DNA from: Aliikangiella sp964411875
GTDB lineage: Bacteria > Pseudomonadota > Gammaproteobacteria > Enterobacterales > Kangiellaceae
Direction of reading: 5' to 3'
NCBI GenBank assembly: GCA_964411875.1
Contig: CAYPMT010000069.1
Location: forward strand, 1-13,682
DNA: 13,682 bases
This document shows positions 7,033-13,682 of this stretch, one piece after another. Position numbers and translations under genes: made by a program. The notes below the pieces were generated by a model that had not been told where the DNA came from, made no database searches, and saw only the letters and a list, made by a program, of their open reading frames with translations. Position 1 is the first letter of the stretch. Each line of letters starts with the position of its first letter.

Positions 7033-8106
7033 TTAATTAAATAAAAATTCTTTCAATTCATTAATGCTTGAAAGAAATTCTGATTCAGTAATATCGTTGA
7101 CAATAATCAAGTCAAAATTTTCATCGGGTATAACTGAAGTTAAATCTTTACCAATTCGTTTTTTATCCTTCTTCAATGCGGCCAACAACTCAGCCTCATC
7201 AAAATCTTGCTGACGTAATTCTATCGGAATATTCGGCATGAATAAGTCATTATTCATTTTATTTGCGATTTTTTTATCAATAATTCCACGATTAACACTC
7301 AAAAAATTTGCGTAAATCATACCGATATTCACAGCAATTCCATGCGGCACATAATATTTTGAAGTTGTCTCGAGGGCGTGACCTAAACAATGCCCATAAT
7401 TTAATAAATTTCTTCTTCCTTGGTCAAATTCATCATTTGCAATATAACCAATCTTAACAGCCAAGTTATCAAGTAACATGTCGTTGACTAGTGATAGGTC
7501 AGATTTCAGCTCTTCAATTTTAAGAATTATTTCATCAATACTTAAACGGCCTTCTTCCTTCATCAGTTGCAGCTTTATTGACTCACCAATACCGCTATAA
7601 AAATCAGTTTTAGCTAATGTCTTTAGAAAGTTTGCGTACATATAAATTGTATGAGGCGGATAAAATGACCCTAACAAATTTTTACTCGACTTATAATTAA
7701 TCGAAGTTTTACTTCCAATACAACTATCAGTCATTGCTAAGAAAGTTGTTGGAAAGAAAATCCACTTAACTCCTCTATATAACGTCGATGCTATAAACCC
7801 TGTTACATCTTGTGTGATGCCGCCACCGATAGATACGATAGTAATGTTTTTCTTAGCGCGTGCTTCAATCAAAAAATCATAGATATTAGCCGCATAATCA
7901 AGTGTTTTATTTTCTTCATGTGCTTCAAATAAGAATAAATTTGAATCTTTAATATGATCATTTATCTCAGGGTGTTTCTCACTTACATTCTTATCGATGA
8001 TAAAGAAAGTGTGCACGTCTTTTGCAAGCTCAGATAGAATATCTAAGTTATCAATAAACTCAGCTTGATATTCTCGAATATTGGAGTGGATTTTAAGATT
8101 TTTCAT
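7033..8106 (-). CDS. 3-dehydroquinate synthase-like sugar phosphate cyclase
   Basis: The 357-residue protein is a full-length member of the AroB/sugar-phosphate cyclase superfamily. It has the NAD-binding SIGGGITQDVTGF (92-104), RGVKWIFFPTTFLA (111-124), DSCIGSKTSIN (127-137), SKNLLGSFYPP (141-151), GIGESIK (172-178), NLLNYGHCLGHALE (233-246) and VPHG (253-256). The Zn ligands expected for the family are all present: E175, H239 and H255, with K178, R231/R232 and the late KKDKK. It should therefore be catalytically competent. Residues that separate subfamilies differ from housekeeping AroB (SKTSIN instead of GKTGVN; YKSSKN instead of HPLGKN) and also from the valiolone-synthase and 2-deoxy-scyllo-inosose types as I remember them. 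A housekeeping shikimate role in this locus is unlikely. Its ATG overlaps the SDR stop (ATGA), so the two are translationally coupled. Confidence 0.85.
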   Translation of the reverse strand: MKNLKIHSNIREYQAEFIDNLDILSELAKDVHTFFIIDKNVSEKHPEINDHIKDSNLFLFEAHEENKTLDYAANIYDFLIEARAKKNITIVSIGGGITQDVTGFIASTLYRGVKWIFFPTTFLAMTDSCIGSKTSINYKSSKNLLGSFYPPHTIYMYANFLKTLAKTDFYSGIGESIKLQLMKEEGRLSIDEIILKIEELKSDLSLVNDMLLDNLAVKIGYIANDEFDQGRRNLLNYGHCLGHALETTSKYYVPHGIAVNIGMIYANFLSVNRGIIDKKIANKMNNDLFMPNIPIELRQQDFDEAELLAALKKDKKRIGKDLTSVIPDENFDLIIVNDITESEFLSSINELKEFLFN

Positions 8107-8762
8107 GAGAGAAAACCGCCATCGGCGATAATAGTTTGTCCTGTAATGTAAGTGTTATCTGGTGAACATAAAAAATAGACTAATTTAGCAATTTCATTTG
8201 GTTCAGCAAAGCGACCAAGAGGAATATTTCTGCTTAGTTCTTCCATTTTAGTTTGAGATAGGTTTTTCCGTGTCATCTCAGTATTCATAAATCCTGGCGC
8301 AACGGTATTCAGCAGTACATTATGTTTACCGTATTCTTGCGCAATCGCTTTAGTCATTCCATCAATGCCAAACTTAGTCATAGAATACATTGCACGTTGC
8401 TCAATTGAGGTTACCCCCCAAATGGAACCAATATTAACGACATGACTAATAGTATTGTCAGTCATTTTGGGGACTAAGCCCTGCATCAACATAAGAGGCC
8501 CCAACAAATTTGTTTTATACATTGCCTCAACATCTGATGCCGAAATATCTTCTAAACCAGCTTTTATATTAATACCTGCATTATTTACTAACACATCAAT
8601 TTTATCATTGAATGAAAACAGGAAGCTTTCTATACTCTCTGTGCTTGATAGATCGAGGGTTGCTCTACTAGGGCAAATACATTCGAAGCCTTTCGCTTCA
8701 AATACTTTCCTTATTTCTAAACCGAAACCTCTACTAGCCCCTGTAATTAGAACTTTTGACAT
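8103..8762 (-). CDS. Short-chain dehydrogenase/reductase (FabG-like SDR)
   Basis: I choose the ATG at 8760-8762 (219 residues). An in-frame TTG at 8798 would add 12 residues but lies before the predicted transcript start and leaves the Rossmann motif too far in. The classical SDR features are complete: TGASRGFG (7-14) for NAD(P)H, VNNAG (59-63), catalytic S113 in IGSIWG, Y126-S-M-T-K130, and APGFMNTEMT after it. TGQTIIADGGF near the end is the usual SDR C-terminal signature. It probably reduces or oxidises a ketone/hydroxyl on the sugar intermediate. It is the first gene of the long minus operon and overlaps the cyclase by 4 bases, so it very likely acts in the same pathway. The substrate cannot be named from sequence. 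Confidence 0.88.
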   Translation of the reverse strand: MSKVLITGASRGFGLEIRKVFEAKGFECICPSRATLDLSSTESIESFLFSFNDKIDVLVNNAGINIKAGLEDISASDVEAMYKTNLLGPLMLMQGLVPKMTDNTISHVVNIGSIWGVTSIEQRAMYSMTKFGIDGMTKAIAQEYGKHNVLLNTVAPGFMNTEMTRKNLSQTKMEELSRNIPLGRFAEPNEIAKLVYFLCSPDNTYITGQTIIADGGFLS

Positions 8763-8800
8763 CTTATATAAAAATTGTCTGTGAATTATTAATGACAAGG

Positions 8801-8829
8801 ATTATGTGGTTTAGTTCTCGCTAAATCAA
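8801..8829 (-). promoter_or_regulatory. Sigma70-like promoter of the long minus operon
   Basis: On the minus strand, TTGATT (8829-8824) is separated by exactly 17 bases from CATAAT (8806-8801). This would start transcription near 8794 and leave about 32 bases before the SDR ATG. It lies in the 143-bp divergent gap, the only large gap at the head of the operon. It is a pattern match only. Confidence 0.5.
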
Positions 8830-8905
8830 CACCTATCTTCACATATAAATGGTTTCAAAATCACTAAAAACTGTATGAACATTTACAACTGTTGTTAACT
8901 TAAGA

Positions 8906-9727
8906 ATGCTTGCAAAAAAGATAAAAGGTCTTACTAAAACTCTCTACAAAAAAGGATTAATAAGCACTCAAAATATAGAAGAGCCAATGCGTTTTTTTGC
9001 TACGAATACAAATAAAGTGGCAAAATTTCATAACAAATACGCTGGTAAAAGATGCTTTATTTTAGGTAACGGCCCATCCTTAAATAAACATGATTTTGAG
9101 CTATTAAAAAAAGAATATACCTTTGGTGTGAATTCAATTTTTTACATGGAAGAAAAAAACGGTTTCAAACCGACCTTTTATGTTGTAGAAGATGGGCATG
9201 TTATTGATGACAATGTTCAACAAATAAAAGGCTTTAAACCAGAGTTTAAATTCCTACCTTCCAATAAAAAATTCAAGTTTTGGAACAATAAAGAGTCCAT
9301 ATTTTTAAATATGAATAGAGGCTTTTATGAATCATTGAGCCCTAATTTTGAGACTCCTCGTTTCTCAATGCGCCCAGATAAAACAGTTTATTGCGCGCAG
9401 TCTGTAACACTAATTAATATCCAACTTGCCTTATATTTTGGATTCTCAGAAGTGTATCTAATTGGGATGGACTTCTCCTATAAGGTACCTGAATCCGCAA
9501 TTGTGGACGGCAAAGATATTTTATCTCAAGAGGATGGCATAAACCACTTTGACCCAAGGTATTTTGGCAAGGGTAAAAAATGGCATGACCCTAAATTACA
9601 CAATGCACTAGAGGCCTATCGTTTCTTCAAACAAGTTTATGAGAGGTATAATGTAAAAATCAAGAATGCATCTTATGGCGGTAAACTTGATGTATTTGAC
9701 AGGTGTGATTTTGATAGTCTGTTCTAA
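8906..9727 (+). CDS. DUF115/MptE-like protein, candidate CMP-sugar glycosyltransferase (GT42-like)
   Basis: The 273-residue protein has CFILGNGPSLNKHDFELL (50-67), a Rossmann-like start shared by DUF115/MptE-like proteins and GT42 sialyltransferases (Cst-II begins with an AGNGPSL segment). FGVNSIFY (73-80) places an Asn where Cst-type enzymes bind nucleotide. IQLALYFGFSEVYLIGMDFSY (172-192) parallels the Cst-II segment ending YLSGIDFY, and NHFDPRYFGKGK (213-224) puts H214 near where GT42 has its catalytic His (SHYIG). The C-terminal NASYGGKLDVFDRCDF is typical of DUF115. There is no signal peptide. Proteins of this kind are frequent in polysaccharide and flagellin glycosylation loci. I infer, not prove, that it transfers the CMP-sugar made by the divergent operon. 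The ATG at 8906 has only a weak AAG upstream. Its stop overlaps the next gene's start by one base. Confidence 0.78.
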   Translation: MLAKKIKGLTKTLYKKGLISTQNIEEPMRFFATNTNKVAKFHNKYAGKRCFILGNGPSLNKHDFELLKKEYTFGVNSIFYMEEKNGFKPTFYVVEDGHVIDDNVQQIKGFKPEFKFLPSNKKFKFWNNKESIFLNMNRGFYESLSPNFETPRFSMRPDKTVYCAQSVTLINIQLALYFGFSEVYLIGMDFSYKVPESAIVDGKDILSQEDGINHFDPRYFGKGKKWHDPKLHNALEAYRFFKQVYERYNVKIKNASYGGKLDVFDRCDFDSLF

Positions 9728-10551
9728 TGGAATTTTCTGCACTTTTATCTGTATATAAAGCTGAACGAGCATCGTATTTTAACGATGCCTTAATCAGCAT
9801 TTGGGATAACCAAACAGTAAAACCAACTCAAATTGTTATCGTCATTGATGGTGAAATCACTGACAGTCTTCAAGCTATTTTAGATAAATGGAAATTAAAA
9901 TTATCCGACACTATTAAACTTATACCCTTTCAAACGAATAAAGGTTTAGGAAAAGCTTTATCAGAAGGATTGACACACTGTGACCATGAGTTAATCGCAC
10001 GAATGGATACAGATGATATTGCTGTGCCAGAAAGGTTTTCTATTCAACTAAAAGCTTTCGAAGAAAATCCAAACCTATCTGTTTTAGGTGGTCAAGTTGA
10101 AGAATTTAATGTCAGTAGCGACAACATCCAAAGATACAAACATGTCCCTACCTCCTCAAAGGAAATTTATTCATATTCAAAATTACGCAACCCTATAAAC
10201 CACCCAACTGTCATGTTTAAAAAATCAGATGTATTAAGGGTTGGCAACTATAGGACAAGAAAAAGCTTCGAGGATTATGATCTTTGGATAAGGCTCCTAG
10301 CGTCAGATTGTGTTTTTTCAAACCTTGATAATACGCTTGTACTAATGCGCTACAGCGATGAGCAAATATCTAGAAGAGGCGGGGCGAGCTATATGAAAGC
10401 TGAGATTGGTTTTCAGCTATGGCTACTTAAAATCGGTTATATTTCACCAATAGAGTTTTTACGGAATTTTATTTTGAGAGCTCCACTAAGGATCATTCCG
10501 TCTAAATTATTATCTAAGGTATACAGCCTGTTGAGAAACTCAAAGAAATAA
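9727..10551 (+). CDS. GT2 family glycosyltransferase
   Basis: The 274-residue protein has the GT-A fold signature of family 2: FSALLSVYKAER at the start, IVIVIDG (36-42), NKGLGKALSEGL (71-82), and the metal-binding ARMDTDDIAVPERF (91-104) with the DxD at 94-96. NPINHPTVMFKKS (155-167) and FEDYDLWIRL (181-190) supply the acceptor-side acidic residues and are usual in O-antigen/capsule transferases that form single linkages. There is no membrane span, so it should work at the inner face of the membrane on a lipid-linked acceptor with an NDP-sugar. Its ATG overlaps the stop of the DUF115 gene (TAATG), so both are probably made together and may act on consecutive linkages. Sugar specificity cannot be read from sequence. 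Confidence 0.9.
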   Translation: MEFSALLSVYKAERASYFNDALISIWDNQTVKPTQIVIVIDGEITDSLQAILDKWKLKLSDTIKLIPFQTNKGLGKALSEGLTHCDHELIARMDTDDIAVPERFSIQLKAFEENPNLSVLGGQVEEFNVSSDNIQRYKHVPTSSKEIYSYSKLRNPINHPTVMFKKSDVLRVGNYRTRKSFEDYDLWIRLLASDCVFSNLDNTLVLMRYSDEQISRRGGASYMKAEIGFQLWLLKIGYISPIEFLRNFILRAPLRIIPSKLLSKVYSLLRNSKK

Positions 10552-10569
10552 GGTTAACAACAAGCTAGA

Positions 10570-11277
10570 TTATTTGTTTTTTTGGGAGCTTGTGTGCACC
10601 TCAAGCGCTTCCTTTATTCCCCCATGAAAAACAATTTCCCCTTTTTGCATAACAAGACCAGTAGTACAAAAATCTTTAACTAACTTCTTACGGTGTGATG
10701 CAAGAACAAATATTTCAGCTTGATCCACAAGCGCATTTAAAATGCCATTATTTTTTCTAACTATGTTTTCATCAGCTGCTCCAATCCACTCATCCATCAA
10801 CAGAATGTCCGGCTTAACATGATTTAGCATTGCAACCTGAAGTCGGCTCTGCATTCCTTTCGATAACGTCTTAACAGGCATATCAAGAAACTCATTAAGC
10901 TCTGAAAATTGAGCAACTGCATTTTCATACGCTTTAAGTTCCTTACCTCTGAAATTATACAAAAGGCCTTTTAAACGAATATTTTCATAACATGTTGCCT
11001 CTCGCTGTATTCCATATACAGGAGAAAGAGCCGGGAACACCTCCCCATTAATCTCAAGAGAGCCTTTAATTGGGGGTAATATACCAGCAAGCACCCTAAG
11101 TAATGTTGATTTACCTGAGCCGTTAGAGCCAAGCAAGGCAAGCCTATCACCAGACTTTAAATGCAATGATAAAGTTTTAATTGCTTCATAGTAATTAAGG
11201 GATCCTCTCTTCGTAAAAAGAGGCTTCTTAGCTATCTGATAGGACACCTCAATGTCTTTTAAAATTATTTCAGACAT
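10570..11277 (-). CDS. Polysaccharide ABC exporter ATPase (KpsT/Wzt-type)
   Basis: The 235-residue ATPase has a complete nucleotide-binding domain: Walker A GSNGSGKST (50-58), a Q-loop region around Q91, signature LSKGMQSRL (138-146), Walker B ILLMDEW (158-164) and the switch histidine H195 in LASHRK. The MDEWIGAAD segment and the FTKRGS-x-N-Y-Y insertion before the first strand are typical of exporters of capsular and O-polysaccharides. It ends shortly after the ATPase domain, with no C-terminal carbohydrate-binding domain as found in Wzt of E. coli O9a. Export should therefore be of the KpsT or short RfbE type and not need a recognised chain-end cap through this protein. Its ATG overlaps the permease stop (TAATG). 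It ends 18 bases from the convergent GT2 gene. Confidence 0.93.
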   Translation of the reverse strand: MSEIILKDIEVSYQIAKKPLFTKRGSLNYYEAIKTLSLHLKSGDRLALLGSNGSGKSTLLRVLAGILPPIKGSLEINGEVFPALSPVYGIQREATCYENIRLKGLLYNFRGKELKAYENAVAQFSELNEFLDMPVKTLSKGMQSRLQVAMLNHVKPDILLMDEWIGAADENIVRKNNGILNALVDQAEIFVLASHRKKLVKDFCTTGLVMQKGEIVFHGGIKEALEVHTSSQKNK

Positions 11278-12074
11278 TATGAAAAAGACAACCTACGAAT
11301 TTTCCCATCAAATTTTCCTAACAGTACAATTCCTAAAACACTAAGAATTATTGTGATTCCCGACGCTATAAATATTGAATATTCATGGGGGGCACCACCA
11401 AGTAGAGGTGTTCGACAGATATCAATATAACTATAAAATGGGTTTAACCATAATAAATGCTGATATTCACCTAAACGGTCAGGCGTCCATATGATTGGTG
11501 TTATTAGAAAACTAATCCTCATAACCGCTTGAACGAGTTGTTTAATATCCCTCATAAAAAAAGTAACAATACCTAAAGTGAGAGAAAGACTAATTGCAGT
11601 TAGTCCAATTAAAAACAAGCCAAACAAAAAATAAGCTGCGCGTGCAATATCGATTGAATAAGCAGGTATCGTTATCACCAGAATAAATGGCAAGGTAAGC
11701 AGAAACCCAATAAAACAAAAGATTGTTTCTTCTATTGATAGGCTAGAAATAGGAATAACCTGATTAACAAGATCTTTAGACCGAGAACATAGGGACAATA
11801 CTGCTCGCGTAATTAACTTTGAAAACAGCAAATTCCATAAACCAAACCCAACCAACACATAAGAGAAATAACTATACTTGTCTTCAATATCAAGAATTTG
11901 CGACCAAATCAGTGTAAGAATTGAAGCCACAAAAAAAATGGTGAGGGGCTCCCAAAGTAAAGATAAAAATGATCTTCTATACATTACTTTTAGGCGAAGA
12001 AACGCTGATGCATAAAGGTACTTAAACATCTTTAGTGACTCAACAAGGTCATTACTAGCAGTTCTAAAAAACAT
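11277..12074 (-). CDS. Polysaccharide ABC-2 export permease (KpsM/Wzm-type)
   Basis: I use the ATG at 12072-12074 (265 residues), 7 bases after the aminotransferase stop. A TTG start at 12095 would overlap that gene by 14 bases and has no better ribosome site. The protein has six predicted spans, an N-terminal amphipathic cytoplasmic stretch with YRRSFLSLLWEPL before the first span, and the characteristic FFMRDIKQLVQAVMRISFLITPIIWTP region around the fifth span, as in the ABC-2 permeases KpsM, Wzm and RfbA/H. It pairs with the ATPase encoded immediately downstream to carry the lipid-linked polysaccharide over the inner membrane. Together they show the ABC-dependent rather than the Wzx/Wzy route. 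Confidence 0.92.
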   Translation of the reverse strand: MFFRTASNDLVESLKMFKYLYASAFLRLKVMYRRSFLSLLWEPLTIFFVASILTLIWSQILDIEDKYSYFSYVLVGFGLWNLLFSKLITRAVLSLCSRSKDLVNQVIPISSLSIEETIFCFIGFLLTLPFILVITIPAYSIDIARAAYFLFGLFLIGLTAISLSLTLGIVTFFMRDIKQLVQAVMRISFLITPIIWTPDRLGEYQHLLWLNPFYSYIDICRTPLLGGAPHEYSIFIASGITIILSVLGIVLLGKFDGKIRRLSFS

Positions 12075-12081
12075 TAGGAAG

Positions 12082-13206
12082 CTAGGCGTCTGCAATAATC
12101 TTAGCGATTTCTTTAATAGTTAAATCACTTAAATATGGATGCATAGGTAAACTAAAAATCTTTTTTGAAATCTTCTCAGATACAGGCATATCACCCTCGC
12201 TATAACCAAGGTACGAGAAAGCTGTAGATAAATGACAAGGCGTTTTGTAATAAACGACACTTGGTATATTGTTATCACTTAATGCTTTTTGTATTTTATC
12301 TCTATCGTCTGACAGAATTGAGTATTGCGCCCAAGCACTAGTGCACCCCTCAGGAATATATGGCGTCTCAACAATGCCTCTGAGTTCTTGTGTGTAGCTA
12401 TGAGCAACTCTTTCACGTTCAGACAGCTCGTTAGGGAAAATTGATAATTTAGGCTTTAGAACAGCCGCTTGAATCGTATCAAACCTTGCATTTAACCCTA
12501 AACGAACATTGTCGTATTTATTTTCGCCTTGCCCATGTACTCGAATGGATAGCATTTTTTCAGCAAGTGCATCATCATTTGTAAATACAGCCCCACCATC
12601 ACCATAGCAACCCAAAGGTTTAGCTGGGAAAAACGAAGTTGCTGAAATATCAGCTAGAACACCAGACTTACGTCCATGATAAGTACCACCAAAACCCTGC
12701 GCGGTGTCCTCGATCACATGCATATCAAATCGTTCTGCTATTGTATTTATTCTGTCATAATCTGCTGGAAGACCAAATATATTAACCGGCATAACCCCTT
12801 TAATATTTAACTTTCCCTCAGATTGGATACGAACAATTTGTGCTTCTAATTGCTCTGGATCAATATTGAAAGTCCTCTCATCAATATCCACAAATACTGG
12901 AGTAGCTCCCGTTAAGGCAATAACTTCTGCTGTAGCAAAGAAAGTGAATGGGCTTGTAAATATAGCATCACCAGGACCTACATCGTACGCCATTAAACCG
13001 AGCAATAAAGCGTCAGTACCACTAGAACACGTGATGGAATGTTTTGCCCCACAAAACTCTGACAACTGACTTTCAAGTTCAGCGACTTCTGGTCCTAAAA
13101 TATATTGACCGTGCTCAAGAACAGCCTCTATACCTTGTAATACTTCATCTTTAATACCGAGATATTGAGCTTTCAAATCTATGAAAGGAATTGAACTTTT
13201 ATTCAC
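12082..13206 (-). CDS. DegT/DnrJ/EryC1 sugar aminotransferase (WbpE-like)
   Basis: The 374-residue PLP enzyme is full length. PFIDLKAQY (7-15), HGQYILGPEVAELE (32-45), SSGTDAL (61-67), FTFFATAEVIA (87-97), IEDTAQGFG (165-173) with D167 and Q170, and the Schiff-base lysine K196 in SFFPAKPLGCYGDGG (191-205) are all present, as is FSLPMHPYLS near the C-terminus. The F-F-P-x-KPLGCYGDGGA and SLPMHPYL segments closely resemble WbpE/WlbC, which convert UDP-GlcNAc(3-keto)A to the 3-amino sugar. No WbpA, WbpB or WbpD partner is visible here, so the exact substrate is inferred and another keto-sugar is possible. The start is GTG, supported by AGGA at 13217-13220. It heads a three-gene operon with the ABC exporter. 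Confidence 0.9.
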   Translation of the reverse strand: MNKSSIPFIDLKAQYLGIKDEVLQGIEAVLEHGQYILGPEVAELESQLSEFCGAKHSITCSSGTDALLLGLMAYDVGPGDAIFTSPFTFFATAEVIALTGATPVFVDIDERTFNIDPEQLEAQIVRIQSEGKLNIKGVMPVNIFGLPADYDRINTIAERFDMHVIEDTAQGFGGTYHGRKSGVLADISATSFFPAKPLGCYGDGGAVFTNDDALAEKMLSIRVHGQGENKYDNVRLGLNARFDTIQAAVLKPKLSIFPNELSERERVAHSYTQELRGIVETPYIPEGCTSAWAQYSILSDDRDKIQKALSDNNIPSVVYYKTPCHLSTAFSYLGYSEGDMPVSEKISKKIFSLPMHPYLSDLTIKEIAKIIADA

Positions 13207-13311
13207 TGATTATGTTTCCTAAAAAGTAGTATTTCTTATGGATAATATTAATAAATATTTAGATCATTCTATAATATATCGACTATTAAACCCACAGGAT
13301 ATTTAATTTAA

Positions 13312-13328
13312 CTACCTGCGCCTTTACA
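13312..13328 (-). promoter_or_regulatory. Possible degenerate ops/JUMPstart-like element
   Basis: The minus strand reads TGTAAAGGCGCAGGTAG about 105 bases upstream of the aminotransferase start. JUMPstart elements contain TGTAAAGCCAGGGGCGGTAG, with the ops core GGCGGTAG bound by RfaH. The match here keeps TGTAAAG, GC and GGTAG but lacks 4 bases and the exact core. It is in the right place for a long polysaccharide transcript, but the match is weak. Confidence 0.2.
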
Positions 13329-13386
13329 TTGAAAAGGGGGCTAACTCACTAATCATTACTAAATGTATTTTAAACAAAGAACCTTT

Positions 13387-13427
13387 AATATTTCTTTCAA
13401 TAAAACTTCGTAATTGAAGAGAATATT
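13387..13427. repeat. Imperfect inverted repeat in the leader region
   Basis: AATATTTCTTTCAAT (13387-13401) and ATTGAAGAGAATATT (13413-13427) are inverted copies matching at 13 of 15 positions around an 11-base loop. There is no T-run on either side, so it is not an obvious terminator. It could be a weak stem-loop after the MFS gene or a binding site for a dimeric regulator, or chance in AT-rich DNA. The rest of 13207-13481 holds no gene I can see. Confidence 0.25.
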
Positions 13428-13481
13428 TCACTAGCTATCTTTAATCATAAAGAATTTCAAAATACAGATAAATTATTCAGC

Positions 13482-13682
13482 TCAACTCTCCAAACCAGCA
13501 TCAATGTTCTTCATAGACAAACTAGCCAAGGTGGCAACCAACATTACTGCTCCACACATCAAAAACGTTGCTTGCCCTCCATAAACTTCCCATAAGAAAC
13601 CTGAACCTAAGGTGCCAATCGCGCCACCAACACCGTAGGTGCAACTAGAATACAAGGCTTGCCCTCTTACTCTTGTGCCGGG
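13482..13682 (-). CDS. MFS transporter, C-terminal fragment (runs off the window)
   Basis: A frame entering from the right edge is open for 66 codons to a TGA at 13482-13484. It reads TRVRGQALYSSCTYGVGGAI, then GTLGSGFLWEVYGGQATFLM and a final hydrophobic span CGAVMLVATLASLSM. The RGQALYS-x-x-x-Y/F-G-x-GGA-x-G motif followed by G-F/L-x-W-E and a last helix is the usual end of MFS permeases of the HcaT/3-phenylpropionate type. The N-terminal part lies outside the window, so the substrate is unknown. The gene has the same orientation as the aminotransferase operon but is 275 bases away, and it is probably a housekeeping gene bordering the polysaccharide locus. Confidence 0.8.
   Translation of the reverse strand, partial: PGTRVRGQALYSSCTYGVGGAIGTLGSGFLWEVYGGQATFLMCGAVMLVATLASLSMKNIDAGLES

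Noticed and set aside
8455..8784. 109-codon plus-strand open frame
   Set aside because: It is antisense to the SDR gene, with no ribosome site or recognisable domain.
8811..8839. Plus-strand promoter TTAGTT-17-TATCTT for the DUF115 gene
   Set aside because: Only two of six bases fit the -35 and four of six the -10, which is expected by chance in this AT-rich gap.
10560..10584. Hairpin AACAA/TTGTT before a T-run at the convergent junction
   Set aside because: The stem is five bases, nearly all A-T, and much of it lies inside the ATPase gene's end; too weak to call a terminator.

Overview
The window is an AT-rich stretch of a surface-polysaccharide (capsule or O-antigen) locus. The organism is most likely a marine gammaproteobacterium of the Alteromonadales/Vibrionales type. 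I base that on the low G+C, the WbpE-like aminotransferase, the short Wzt/KpsT-type exporter ATPase and the small secreted protein at the end of the operon. The genus cannot be fixed from this sequence alone.

Layout, left to right. Positions 1-209 hold nothing I recognise. Positions 210-698 (minus) look like a decayed small lipoprotein gene: the lipobox and the body lie in different frames and there is no standard start. A long minus-strand operon runs from 8762 down to 906. In transcription order it encodes an SDR oxidoreductase, a dehydroquinate-synthase-like cyclase, an HpcH/HpaI-type aldolase-like protein, a CMP-sugar synthetase, an AlgI-type MBOAT O-acyltransferase, a DltD/AlgJ-like SGNH protein, a large KpsC/KpsS-like GT-B glycosyltransferase and a small secreted two-cysteine protein. 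It ends at a strong hairpin terminator (828-859). A sigma70-like promoter for this operon sits at 8801-8829.

Divergent from it, on the plus strand, two overlapping genes (8906-10551) encode a DUF115/MptE-like protein with sialyltransferase-like (GT42) motifs and a GT2 glycosyltransferase. These converge on a second minus-strand operon (13206 down to 10570): a DegT-family aminotransferase resembling WbpE, an ABC-2 polysaccharide export permease, and its ATPase. Beyond a 275-bp upstream region, the window ends in the C-terminal 66 residues of an MFS transporter (minus strand), probably a locus-flanking gene.

How it may work together (inference): the polymer is exported by the ABC-transporter route; no Wzx or Wzy is present here. 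The aminotransferase points to a 3-amino sugar such as a 2,3-diamino uronate. The SDR, cyclase, aldolase-like protein and CMP-synthetase form one tight block that does not match the Kdo, sialic, legionaminic or pseudaminic acid pathways I know, and may make an unusual CMP-activated sugar or cyclitol-like residue. The GT42-like DUF115 protein and the KpsC/S-like protein are the two candidate CMP-sugar transferases, and the MBOAT/SGNH pair would add an O-acyl decoration. This four-gene block with its candidate transferase is the most interesting part of the window.
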